NCBI GenBank assembly: GCA_013398615.1
Contig: VZSR01001854.1
Span: 8,817,053-8,881,052 of the forward strand
Direction of reading: 5' to 3'
DNA length: 64,000 nt
DNA from: Brachypodius melanocephalos
Taxonomy: Eukaryota > Chordata > Aves > Passeriformes > Pycnonotidae
Below, piece after piece: positions 51,723-63,109 of the stretch. Positions within the stretch are counted from its first letter, which is position 1. Each line of letters begins with the position of its first letter. The translations under genes were made by a program, and so were the position numbers. Under the pieces are notes generated by a model. That model made no database searches. It worked only from the letters and a program-made list of their open reading frames with translations, and was not told the DNA's origin.

Positions 51723-52454
51723 TGTATCTTCAGTAAAACACAGTGAATTAAAACACAGTCCCCAGGGATTAACAGCTTTGAGGCAGTTCCATGCATTAAC
51801 AGCCATGGGAGTCTCTTGTCCCACTTTACTCTTTCTTTCCTACAAGAAAGCCTGTGTCATATGCAAAGTCTAAGTGGGGAAGGAGAAACATCCAAACTGT
51901 AAGTTAGAGAAGTGTTACATTTCCCTCCAAAATCATAACAATAAGATGCTTAGACAACCACACTGACATTTAAAGTGCAGTGGAGAAAAATGGCTTCTGA
52001 GAGGTTGCTTTAATTTTATTGCTGAGCTAAAGAAGGAAGCAGTTACACACTGCTGGAAGTGAAAAAGACAAAGCATACATTTACTACAGTTGTGTGTCTT
52101 TTAATAAGAAGAGGAAATTCAAAAGTAAAAGAGGCCAATCTACAAAAATTCCATGCTGGCTCAGGTATTAACAGTATTTTTATATTGAACACCACATTCT
52201 TGTTTTTTTATTAATGTGGTCTTCAAAAAGGGAAAATAGTGGAGAGATAGAGGGGGGCAAACCAGGATGCATCTGAACTCCTTGTTCAATTGCTGTGATC
52301 AAAGAGGGTCAGAATATGGGAAGAGAGTACACAGCATGCCCAGATGAGGTTCATTTCAGTGTATCATGGGAGCCAGCTAGAAAACCTGCTGGTATGCTGG
52401 AAATTATTCTGATAAGTCTTTATATGGTATAAACTACTCTTAGAGGACTGCGGA

Positions 52455-52634
52455 GAGGAAAAACAAACAAAAAAAAAACCCCAAAAAACAAGGAAAAAAA
52501 AAAAAAACACAAAAAAACAAACAACCCAATCCCCCCCACCCCCCCCAAAAAAAAAAACAACCAAAAAAACACCCAAAAACAAACAAAAAAAAAGAAAAAA
52601 AAAGAAAAAAAAAAAGAAGAAGAAGAAAGAAAAC
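52455..52634. repeat. A-rich/C-run low-complexity tract, about 180 bp
   Basis: Long A runs are mixed with CCCC and two runs of seven or eight C, ending in (GAA)n. In transcript sense it is U-rich with G runs. A minus-strand frame of Phe and Gly here is a product of composition. Confidence 0.95.
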
Positions 52635-54308
52635 CTATCAAGGAACCTTCCTTTTGATCTTGATCTTATGTAAAGCAATTGAGGTCCACACATTGTACCA
52701 AACCTCTTCCTTCCTAAGGACAGGTCCTGACCTGAGACCAGCATAAAATCTGTGAGGCAACCACGAGTCCTGGGCACTAACCTGGTGAGGGACCTGAGCT
52801 GGTGGCAACTCAGAGGTTCCCTGGGGTGCCCTACATGCTGAATATAGAGCCATCAGTGTGCTTTGGGAGTTTCCATTATTGATACAGCATATTTTTACTG
52901 TTACCCAAGTATATTCAGTTGTAGTCGTTGCTTTAAAGAACAACTGTATCTAAATAAAAGAATGACAATCATTTTTGAGTGATGCCAAAAGAACAGACAT
53001 GGTAACAATTAGTATCAGGTTCAACTTTCACCTACGTATCTGTCTTCACATTTAATCTGTCCTTCTACTCCCTTATGTTCTTCCTCAAGGGCTCTAAAAT
53101 CCAAATGCCAATTTTCCAGATGAGGGACCAAGGCAAAAAGGGATTTGAAAACTGGTTCAAGAATGTGCCTGGAAGCTGGATTCAGCCTGGGTCTCCCAGT
53201 GTAAAAACTCTCTCCCTATCTGGGCCATTCTTCCAGGCTAAGCTACAAGCAAAACACTGGTGTATTAACTGCTGTGTTGGCTGAACTGTCTTGGATCTGG
53301 TTTACATGACACTGCAGAAAATGTTGGATACCACCTTCTTTCCTGCAGGCAGAATTCCACTACTGCACTGTATATATATGGGAACGAGGACAGATACTGA
53401 TTTAAGAAGAAAATTAGGATGACTTTAAGAGGAAAAATAAAGCCAATGAAGTATATACTAACTCAGTTTCTGTTCAAAAAGAGGACACTCAAGAAAATAA
53501 CAGAGAGAAAATGAAGCAGCACAGTTCTGCAGGAGGTTCTATACGCCTCATAGCAGTGGCTGCAAAGTACACAGAGGATTCAAGTCAAGTTTTTAGAGGA
53601 GTAAGAGACCCTTGCACAGACAAACATTTGAAGAGAGGTCATGCAGAATTTCTGCTACTTCCATAAAAACTCTGTATTTCTCCAAAACCTGTAAAAAGGA
53701 TCCACACCAATTGTGCAGTTCTCCAAAATCTTTAGTAACAATTCAATAATCATCAAAATAGAGGTGAGAGGAAGGAGTAACTTGGTAATAAAGTTACAAA
53801 GTTCATTACAGTTTGAGAAATTAGGTGACTAACAAAAAAATCCTACCCACATCCTATGAATTAGTTGAACTCTGCCTGTCACAGAATAAATATCATAGTG
53901 TATTGAGATAAATATGTAAACTGAGCCCAAAGCTCTGTTAAAATAAGGACAGAATACCTTCATTCTTCAAATCTGATGGAATAAGTAAAAATTAACCATA
54001 ATGCCCTTTCTTTTACAGTCATAAAATCCCAGAATGTTAACACCTACTCAAGAAAGCAAAAGGTTGGCCACCTCCTTTCTCCTATAGGAGTGCAGGAATC
54101 TTTTCAGCACCACCACTGCCACTTTCCACCCCTATATGCTGTTTTCTACTGGCAGAATAACCAAAAACTCTGCCTGAAATTCAAGACACCTAATTAAGTC
54201 TCAGGAGATCTGGATCCAGGTTTGTTTCTTATACTGGTCTCACCAAGCAGCTCAGATGAGGTACTGGTACTTTGTTGAAACATATCCATTCACTATGGTG
54301 CATTTTCA

Positions 54309-54448
54309 CCACAGAACAGCCCGAATAGGAAGTGACCCACCAGGATCATGAAGTCCATCTCTTCAATGAACGGCCCATTCAAGGATGGAACCCACCACCT
54401 TGGTAATACTAGAACTGTGCTGTAACCAACTGAGCCAATCTCAGGGCA
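54309..54448 (-). mobile_element. tRNA-Ile-derived SINE with CR1-like tail (TguSINE1-like)
   Basis: On the minus strand an A-box-like TGGCTCAGTTGG (from about 54437) is followed by TTACAGCACAG, a degraded anticodon arm and a B-box-like GGTGGGTTCCATCC. Then comes GGGCCGTTCATTGAAGAG and a CR1-like end (GATCCTGGTGGGTCACTTCC, then TGTTCTGTGG). The head aligns well by eye with tRNA-Ile(AAT). This head-plus-tail layout is that of TguSINE1, described from zebra finch. It cannot act as a tRNA gene because the arms are mismatched and it continues into the tail. Confidence 0.8.
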
Positions 54449-57400
54449 TTTTCGTATGTTTCATAGCCAGCTATCTCTTGTACCACACATGCCACTGACA
54501 TGGTCCTGTCAGTGAACAGAAGAAAAAATGAGTCAGCACAGAGGGTATTTGCCAGCATTACAGGATGTTTTACAAATGCATATTTTAAGTATTAAATAGA
54601 TTAAGAAAACTGTATCTCTTGACTTTCACCAAAGGTCAGAGATAACAAATTTGAGTTTGGTGACATTTCAATAACTGTGCCCCAGAAGAGGTTTCCCTGC
54701 TTCTCCAGCTAAACTTTTTAATAGCCCACATGCCTTCTCCCCAAGCACCACAGCCACTGTCAAAAAAGACACATTACTATAACAACTAAGAGCAACAAGA
54801 CTAGAAAATAGGCAACCTTGGCAACTGAAGCATTATGCACCAGAGTTCATGAAACAGTGTTCCCAGAAAAGGTACAGATGCAACTGCTTATTTTAATTTT
54901 AAAATACTCCTGAAAATGCAGATTATTAAACTCCCAAGTTAGGAATATTGATATTTCTACCCTGGAAAATGATAACACAGCTGTCCCAAAAGGTTTGGCA
55001 TAATGACCACAATGTGCTTTATACTGGCCAAGTTGTTTGTTGCATTTAGATATGCATAAAAATCACGTGCATACTATAGCATAATCCTGAATTATAACTA
55101 GCATCTTTTTATCCTTAGAGCAACTCTCTTTTATTTCTTCATTCTAGTTCACCTGACAACTTATTTTATTTTTTTTTTTTTGGTCAGGCAATTGATTTTA
55201 TTGTCAAAGACATTTCCCACTGGCGGCTTTCAAGCATGCTGGAAAAAATAGGCTCCATTTTCTTTAGTCTCAATCCTCAATACAGACAAATTTTCCAACT
55301 GCACCTTCTCCTTTCACAGTAATGCTTGTCAGAAAACACTAGGAGCTAATAGCAGACACAGATATTAATATAATATATATTCATTACCCAGATTAATTAA
55401 TTCATCGATTATCCAATTAATATAGATATGAATAGCTAAGGCGTGGAGCACAGCACTTTGCTCACAGAGGTTAATGGTAACAGGCCCGTGACAGTGAACT
55501 ACTGTAGTGAGGGAGATCAAGGCAATTCTAAAAGCTAGCACTAACTTTAGGGTTGTGTTTCAGTTTTTACCCCATCTAGTTCTAGTATAACTTGCTTTTT
55601 TCTCTCTTCTTGCCTTTCCTTCACAACAAATTTGTACATCTGCATAGATGCCTGGTATTTTCTGGGAATAGTTGGATATATTTCACTCATCTCTAACCCA
55701 ACACTTTCTTGAACAGTTTTGAATAGATGAGACTGAGTGAAAAGTTGGGTCTGAGCATTTGCCACATTGTTGGCAGTTAATCATTACATTTTCTCATTCC
55801 CCACTTCAAAAGAGTTGAAATCAGATCTCTGATATCTTGTGAGGGAACTGTATGTTTTCTAGTATCTCCTTAATCTACAAGAGTTCATTTTAAACACTGA
55901 AAAATACGTATTCATCCCTTCAAAATACTCATAAGTGAATGCGACAGCCAGAGCTACAGGAATAGTTAGTGCTGCAGGACTCAAGAACTTTTATGTTTGA
56001 TGGAAGGACTTTGAAATCTACCTACAAACGTTTGGTAAAGAGCAGCAGCACTCACAACAGTCTGCTGAATTGGAGAGCAAAGCAAGTGCTTAACACAGTC
56101 TGTGCTGGCTAGTGTATCCTATTCCAAGTTTATTGCAACATCATGATCCTTATCTTCAAAGCACTAATTAAATACAATTCAAACTAAACTCAGTTCATGC
56201 AACAGTGCTGAGCCAGTTTCTGAGTGAAAAAAGAAGAAAGCTCTCTGGTGGCCTGTGTGAGCATATGCTCAAGACCTCGAGAGGTAGGAAACAGGAAAGT
56301 TCCTGTACAGCCAGGTTTCTCCCTCCCACAGCCATTTTCATAACAGCAGTTCAATAGCCAAATGCACAGTAGATTAACTATAAAAGGCAGCTGCTAAACT
56401 GAGATGAATGTTCAGAGTTTCAGTGAACTCAAAGCAGTTGAACCTGTTCAACATAGCCCAAGATCTTGAGTGCAGGGCAGCCCATGAGTGAGACTGCGAT
56501 AATTTTAGGCTTTGAGGGGAGATCTCAGTTTTGCTCTGAACCCTTCCAGGAAGCAAAGGAGTCAGAAAGCCTGTAAGAGTGATACCCAGCTAACATTTCT
56601 ACTCAGTCTAGGCCTGAAAACAGAACAAAACTAGAGGCTTCTCAGGGTTGTGGCTGGAGGTAAGAGAGTAATGATGCAATCTGAATAGCCTGTGCTTAAG
56701 TTGTATGGGGCATCTCATTTGTCAGAAGCTGCAGGAAGGTTTGTTAACCACCAGGGCAACAGATTGGGAAGAAAACATGTAAAATTCATCACAGCAGATC
56801 TCCAAGCTGTGTGATTTTTCCTGGATTCTTAATTCTTTTAGCTAGTCAGAGTTCCTAGATCACCTTCCAAACACATTGAGAAAAAAGCATAGGCCAGCTC
56901 TACAGCACAATTTCCCGCTCATAAAAATCAGGCATATGAATAGACCGTCTATCTATACACACAACTAGTTTTCAAAATACATGGCCAGAAAACGGAATGA
57001 GATCCAAATACTTAGTATTTTCAAGATTTTCAACAATAGGATACACCATCCAGGTTGGCAGTGATTTCATTCGACATGTTTTGGGGTTTGGTACTACAAA
57101 TACTACTATTTTGATTTTATTTGTGTCTGTTAAGCCCCTTAGAATTGTAACCTTCCCCACTACAAACCAATTTTTGGTATTTAATTGAAGAACCACTCTA
57201 AAATCCAGTTGCATTAAGATTGGGTGAGAAATTTCTTGAGGAAAAGATCAAGGTACATTATTCTCAATTTTGCTCGTCTTCAGTGTAGCACAGGCATAAA
57301 TGACTTGTGAAATGGAGACTGATTTAGTCAAGCTTTTCAACTGAGTATTTACCTCCACATACCTTAAATGATTAATTTAATAAACAAAATCAGAGTTTTT

Positions 57401-57514
57401 TGTGAATAAGAACATTATTTCTCTCAAAATTCTCATGAAATGACTACCAACCATGTGCATGCTTTAACCCACCCCTGGCACCATGCAGAAAAAGCAGCCC
57501 CTACTGGACCTGTT

Positions 57515-57652
57515 TCAAACCAGGATGATGGGGCCCTGAGAAACCCGGTCTAGTGGAAGGTGTCCCTGCACATGGCAAGGGGGTTCTGGAACTAAATGAT
57601 CTTTCCAAACACTCCCAATGCAAACCAATTCTATGGTTCTATGATTCTATGA
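57515..57652 (+). mobile_element. CR1 LINE 3' fragment
   Basis: CR1 phrases in order: CCGGTCTAGTGGAAGGTGTC, CCTGCACATGGCAAGGGGGT, AACTAAATGATCTTTCCAAA and a terminal run with TTCTATGATTCTATGAC. It is one of the better-preserved tails, with intact octamers. Confidence 0.9.
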
Positions 57653-58413
57653 CTTTCCTTTTGCAATCAACAAATTTACCCACTAAAACTACATTGTTCC
57701 ATCTGAATGTGTTGGGTTTTGTTTTTTCCTTTTACTTTGAAATAGGTTTTTCTGCTTCCTTCTGACAGAATTACATTTTTAAACATTCAAAAAGTAATTT
57801 CTTCAATACCAAAGGAAGCAAAAAGTTCACACAAGGCACAGGGAACAACTTGATAGTTAAAGTTTGTAGTTAACTCTGCAATCTAGGACTCAGACAGAAG
57901 CAAAGTAGGGGGAAAAATTAAAACAAGATGGGAGATAGGAATCTTTAATCAACCTCGTATCAGCCTGGGCCCAGCATTCCACCCTGTCTTCTGAGGTTAC
58001 CCAGCACCACTTTGAAAATGGATTATTTTCCACTGAAAACAATGCCAAAAAGGGGCTTTAGCTCCCCTGGGGGAAATTAGAACAGCCTGGATCATAAAAT
58101 GGGAAAAAATAATCATTATCAGGAGCAGTCAGAAACAGAGGGAAAGAAAAGGTGAAACTAAACTCAGATTTTGGACCACTTTATGCCTCAGAAGTGGCTT
58201 TGAAATGGATTGGCAAAAGCTTGTGGATTTGTGATGCAAAGAAACGTTTGCTTCTCTAGATATAAACTCCTATGTTTTTACCAAGATGTTTGGTCCAGAA
58301 ACATACTTTTCATAAACAGTCAATAGTCATGGAGAATTTAAAGCACTGATACACTATAAGTATTGTACACTTTCTCTTACAAGGTTTGAGGAATTATCAC
58401 ATACAAAAGTTTT

Positions 58414-58465
58414 TATGTATATATAGATAGTTTATATGTAGATTTTTTATATATATATATATAAA
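58414..58465. repeat. TA-rich microsatellite
   Basis: TATGTATATATAGATAG, a gap, then a run of TATATATATATATATAAAA. Confidence 0.9.
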
Positions 58466-58843
58466 ACCTCATACACGCCTACAGATGAGAAATCCATTCT
58501 ATGGACTTAAGAAGGCTTAGTACACACATGTCTTTAACGTGGTGTCCCTGCTTTTGGGCAAGAGAAATTTTCCAAGAGCCATCACCATTTACCTGCCCGG
58601 TGATCCATCAAAGAGCTCCAGTGCCAGGTGCCAGCATAAACAAATGCCTCAAGTCCATTTACAGCCAGCCTAAACATATTTGCAATACAACAAAAAAAAA
58701 CTTCATTCCAACTGCACGAGTAGTAACACATAGGTGGAAGAAACACTGAGAAAGTGGTGAAATATCTCCCAGGCACCAAGAAGTTGAAACAGGAACGCCA
58801 CAGCATGTGGACAGTTAAGGCATCATCCTTAACAGGTTAGTTT

Positions 58844-58859
58844 AAAAAAAAAAAAAAAA
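58844..58859. repeat. Poly-A run
   Basis: Sixteen A, with no recognisable retrocopy body next to it. Confidence 0.9.
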
Positions 58860-60085
58860 GAATTAAGGAGCAATTCTGAAAACACTGTTAACTGACATAC
58901 AACTGACTTCTAGTTTTGTCTTCTAAGAACCAAACTCTCTCGCACCAATGTCCCATGCTAGCACCAAATGCTAAAAGAAAACTTGGTTGACACTGATAGC
59001 TCATATAAGATGGTTAGAACCTTGGCCTTCTTTCGTATGCCTGCAGCAGCTCACTGCTGACCTCAGTTATGCATTAAAGTTATCTGGAAGCCAACAGCAT
59101 GTAACCATATACCCATAACTGAGTACATACTTGAATGCTTTGTCAAAATGGGAACCACTGATGAATTGCTGCCCCTATAACTAATGATGAAATAGTAGCA
59201 ATGTACATTTTCATTGGGATTATGCTGCCAATGTTTTATGCCAGGGATGTATCAGCCACTGATGACTGGAAAGCAGTCTAGTCTACAGGCAGCCTGTGAA
59301 AGACCCCTGCCACATACTGGTGTGGTCACTTATGGTTGGATGCATCTTGTGAAGGACCAGCAGTGAGCCTAAGAGTCTGGGATGTGCCAATAATGCTCTT
59401 ATCTCCACGCAATTTCACTAAAGAATGGTACTGCTACCATCACACTTCCAGTCTAGTGCCTATATAATACCAATCTGCAACAGAAGGTTCTTTCTGTGCC
59501 ATAGCAAACAAGTCAACTAAGATTAAGTTTCTTCCTGCTTGTCAGTTCTTCACCCTGACACAGCTTGTGCCTCTGACTTGGTACAATGATAACAGTGCCA
59601 GCACAGTCACACCACTGGAATTCTAACTGCCTCCCTAATAATTTTATTCAGAGCAAACTTAGGTAACAGCACTTAAACTGTCAACAACTTCTGATAATCC
59701 ATCAGTATAAGCATTCATTGATGTTCAGAGGGGTAAAACTGCAGCAGAATTAGCAATAGTAAGGAATACAATGGCAACAATGTGGGGAGGCTTTCAGTAA
59801 ATTGCTTATAGTCCTTCTTTCACATTAATTTAGATTTTTATTTTCCATGCCTTTCTCCCACCCCTACACAGAAGCATTGTTGGGTGCATAAAGTGATCTT
59901 GGAGCTGGGTACCAAAATCACTGCTGTTGCAGTGCTGAGCATGCCAGCCCCCAAGGTGCTCTGCTGACCCCGGGTGATGCAACAACCCACTGCTCAAAGT
60001 GAGCATGGGTGACTGAGCCAGCAGCCCCTTACAAACACAGCAGAGCAGGCAACAGTGAAGGGGCAAAACCACCACAGATTTTGAT

Positions 60086-60106
60086 AAAAAGAAAAAAAAA
60101 AAAAAA
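60086..60106. repeat. Poly-A run with one G
   Basis: A5 G A15, with no recognisable retrocopy body next to it. Confidence 0.9.
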
Positions 60107-61474
60107 TCTGTGGAACAGATTCGACAACCTCCACTGCTAAGTATATTAAACCCAGTTAGAGCTTGTGAGAAGGCAAGAAACCATGTGTCACAGCTGCAGC
60201 AGCTGAGTAACTATATTCCTCCTGCATCCTATTAGAGGGATTTGTCCCAAGACTTAATTGGCAGTTTCACTATTCTTTTTTACTCAGCAATGTTAACATA
60301 TTTTTCATCATCTTTGCTGTGGAAAAGGCACCAGCATAGCAGGGCTGAAAATCAGACTGTAGGTGCACTGCGAATTCCAGGGCTTCATTTTTCACAGAAA
60401 GTCAAAACCACCTTTAAGTGAATAAAGCAGCTGTCCCACCACACTGACAGTAAGCCTGCCATACCTTTGGTTAACTTCTGGCACACAGACAGGGACTTAG
60501 ATCTCCTCCAAGACAGTCGAAGAATAATGAAAAAGCAACTTTGATGCTACCTGAAACCAAACTATTCAAAGCACATTGCCTGCATTCCTCAGCTGCAGGC
60601 ACTGAGCCAGGACATGGAGATAATCATTCAGGCTGGCGATGGGGGAGGGAGAAAGGAGCTTAAGGACCCAAGAGCTGAAGCACTCAGAGCAAGAAAATCT
60701 AGAAAGAATTTAATCTTCAAGGTAGCAATACAGTCATGTTTCTCTCCCATTCCACTCCCATTATGTGCTTTAGAGAATTAAAATAGTCACGGACATGGCA
60801 GCATTTTTGTTCCTTTATTGCTCTTTTATCTGTTCCATAGAAAATGAGGATCTATATGAAGCAAATGGTTTCTTTCTCATCTCACATTGCTTTTCCAACT
60901 GTGGCAACATCCCCTGTTTCAGAAGGACAAATGGCTCAGAGTAATGCCCAGACAACAGGAAATCACTTTACACTGGGGAAAAGTTTCACCTTATCTTTTC
61001 TCAATCATGAAGCCAGACGTTTGATAACCATAATTAACTTACTTTTACTTATCTACCAATACAGATATGTCAACTTAAGATAAATCAGTTCTTTCTTTAC
61101 TGCAGCATCTGTTCTTTGACTTGACATCTGCTGCAGCAGTGAAGTTTGCAAATCGTAGAAAAAATTCTAGTTAAAAAAGGACTCCTGGGACATTAAGCTC
61201 TTTCTCCTGGTGTTATGAGAGCTATCAGAGGAAAAGGGGAGAGCAGCAGCCTCTCTATGTCACTACAATATCCAACAGCAACTATCTGTAACTCACACAC
61301 TTGAAACATTCCTGGAAATTTCTCAGTAACTATAACTGTGGATTCAGCTCCACCAATTACAGCAACTTATGAGTTGTAAACAACTGCTACCATACTCTGT
61401 TCCAGATATCGTGTCATATATATCTATCAACATACAGGTCTGCATGGTAAGAGCAGCAGCAGCCCCTGGCAAGC

Positions 61475-61502
61475 CTTAATAAGCTTCCCAAAGCTTATTA
61501 AG
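61475..61502. repeat. Perfect 12-bp inverted repeat with 4-nt loop
   Basis: CTTAATAAGCTT, loop CCCA, AAGCTTATTAAG: the two arms are exact reverse complements. Confidence 0.97.
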
Positions 61503-61756
61503 AAGGGTGTAAATTGAGGGTTTACCTATCCTATGGCCCCTCAGGATGGCATGTCAGCAGAATCTGTGTCCTGCTTGCTTTTCAAATTCCAGCAAAGATG
61601 GCCTTAAAGGTAGACTGTGAACTACATAAATCACTATTCCACTGGAGAAGACCTACCCAAGCCACATATATTCCAGCTTTCAGCTTTTGTCTCAATATGT
61701 AGGGACCAACAAAGAATACCCTGTATGCAGGTACCAGACCTTGCCTTCTGGCACTC

Positions 61757-61885
61757 TCCAGGCAAAAGAAGGCTCGATGTTTGGAAGCATTTCTTTGCTG
61801 AGAGGGTGAACAAAGTCCCAAACCTGTCAGTGTTTCAGAAGTATTTGGACAACGACCTTCATAAAATGTCAGGCATTTGGTCCAG
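61757..61885 (+). mobile_element. CR1/Jockey-type LINE ORF2 C-terminal remnant
   Basis: A plus-strand frame reads KRRLDVWKHFFAERVNKVPN and then LSVFQKYLDNDLHKM. This fits the typical avian CR1 ORF2 end (RLDVRKHFFTERV...LSVFKRHLDN), with the WNRLPREVV block between the two parts missing. The copy is short, lacks the 3' tail and is inferred from protein pattern only. Confidence 0.62.
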
Positions 61886-62267
61886 ATGAGTGCTGTAGGT
61901 AGCTTCCAAGTGAATCTGTGTATTCTAGTTTAAGGAGGAGGTCTCTCTGAACTGTCCTCCCCCAGTGCTCAGCACAGCTGAGCAGTGTAGAATGGTGAGC
62001 AGAGTGGTTCCAAAGAATGCCTTGGGAACTGCAACTACACAACCAAAACATTTTCTCCATGGTCAAGTGCAATGGCAGCACAGAAAGTAATGAGGGCATC
62101 TTTGTTTCTAAGGGAAGAGTATATGCTGACAAAAGAGTATAAAAACAATAGGAAAGAAGTAACAGCTCAGTGTGACCTGTTTTCCAAGCAGAATGTTATG
62201 GAATATTTTAGAGCCTAACACACGGTCTATTTATACCCTAAAAGCATAAGCATTAAAAGAGCACACA

Positions 62268-62268
<1 letters not shown>

Positions 62269-62339
<71 letters not shown>

Positions 62340-62350
62340 AGAGAGAGAGA
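62269..62350. repeat. A68 run followed by (GA)7
   Basis: Counted on the plus strand: 68 consecutive A (62269-62336), then seven GA units (62337-62350). In the FHOD3 transcript this is a CU-repeat plus U68 tract starting 17 nt into the intron after exon A. Confidence 0.95.
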
Positions 62351-62366
62351 ATTTTGGGAGTCTTAC

Positions 62367-62461
62367 CTTTGAGCCAATAAGTGTGTACAGCCATTGGATG
62401 GTTTCATTATGATTTATCACTCCATTCATGCCATCAACATAAAGCATTATCTGGCCCAAAG
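62367..62461 (-). CDS. FHOD3: FHOD3 exon A: FH3/DID armadillo segment (LGQIMLYVDG...)
   Basis: This is an internal coding exon of the formin FHOD3, an actin-organising protein of sarcomeres. On the minus strand the acceptor is TTGCAATAG and the donor is AAAG|GTAAGA. The 95 bases give two bases completing an Ala codon and then 31 codons, starting LGQIMLYVDGMNGV and ending WLYTLIGSK at a codon boundary. The residues match the FH3/DID armadillo region of vertebrate FHOD3, roughly residues 175-205 of the mammalian protein (approximate, from memory). In formins of this class the domain is thought to hold the C-terminal DAD in an autoinhibited state. The next exon continues the known protein without a gap (GSK then FRLVV). 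The exon is unusual in lying between two poly-U tracts in the transcript. FHOD1 is excluded because the downstream exons are FHOD3-like. Confidence 0.96.
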
Positions 62462-62492
62462 CTATTGCAAAAAAAAAAAAAAAGAGAGAAAA
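62462..62492 (-). promoter_or_regulatory. Polypyrimidine tract and 3' splice site of exon A
   Basis: In transcript sense this reads TTTTCTCTC, then 15 T, then GCAATAG directly before exon A. It is a strong pyrimidine tract for an acceptor. Confidence 0.85.
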
Positions 62493-63062
62493 TATAATCA
62501 GAGCTGGTGAACACTTTTTATAATTGTAAGCATTCTCTAAGCAGGGTTTACCCGAGGTGTGGGGAACTCAACTAATGAAAGAGACACTGGGCAACATTGT
62601 GCTGGATGAAATCCTGACTTAATCTGAAAATATCAGTGTGAATTTCATCCAGAGACAAGTCCAAACAGTTGTTCCGTCCTAGAAGATGCCATATTTTATG
62701 CTCTCAGAATCTGCAAACAGTACTCTGGACACTGCTCACTGTCACAATGGCTCCTTCAGCTACAGCGCTTTCTAGATCGTGAGCCAAGACTTCCACTGTT
62801 TGTTTCAGCACCATATATAATGTTTGGAATTAGTATATTTGGACTGACAGTTTCAGTGAATTCCAGTGATATGAAATTAAAGTGGGGTAATTAGCATCAA
62901 TAGGGACATCAATTATTCACTACTGCGCAATGCTCTCTTGAAAATAAATTTTACATTTTCATGACAAAAGATGAAAACCAGAGCATGGTTATAACAAAGA
63001 AGCATCTTTATTAATTTATCCTAAAGCTTTTACAACAGCATTACAAAATATACTTCATAATG

Positions 63063-63109
63063 AAATACTTCATAACAGTAATAACAGTAAAATACTTCAT
63101 AACAGTAAT
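63063..63109. repeat. Short tandem duplication, 20-bp unit with 27-bp period
   Basis: AAATACTTCATAACAGTAAT occurs at 63063-63082 and 63090-63109. A partial earlier copy begins near 63047. Confidence 0.93.

Larger units (their letters stand above)
34572..62366 (-). other. FHOD3: FHOD3 intron between exons A and B (27795 bp)
   Basis: The largest intron in the window. It carries CR1 fragments in both orientations, a tRNA-derived SINE, long A-rich and TA-rich tracts and a perfect hairpin. Open frames of up to 139 codons show no family similarity. Exons A and B are contiguous in known FHOD3 proteins, so no coding exon is expected inside it. Confidence 0.93.

Noticed and set aside
52364..52777. 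Phe/Gly-rich minus-strand frame
   Set aside because: It is the translation of an A/C low-complexity tract.
54309..54448. Functional tRNA gene
   Set aside because: The acceptor and anticodon arms are mismatched and the tRNA-like part runs into a CR1-like tail, so it is a SINE.
58844..60106. Processed pseudogene suggested by the poly-A runs at 58.85 and 60.09 kb
   Set aside because: No coding-like body or target duplication is visible upstream of either run.
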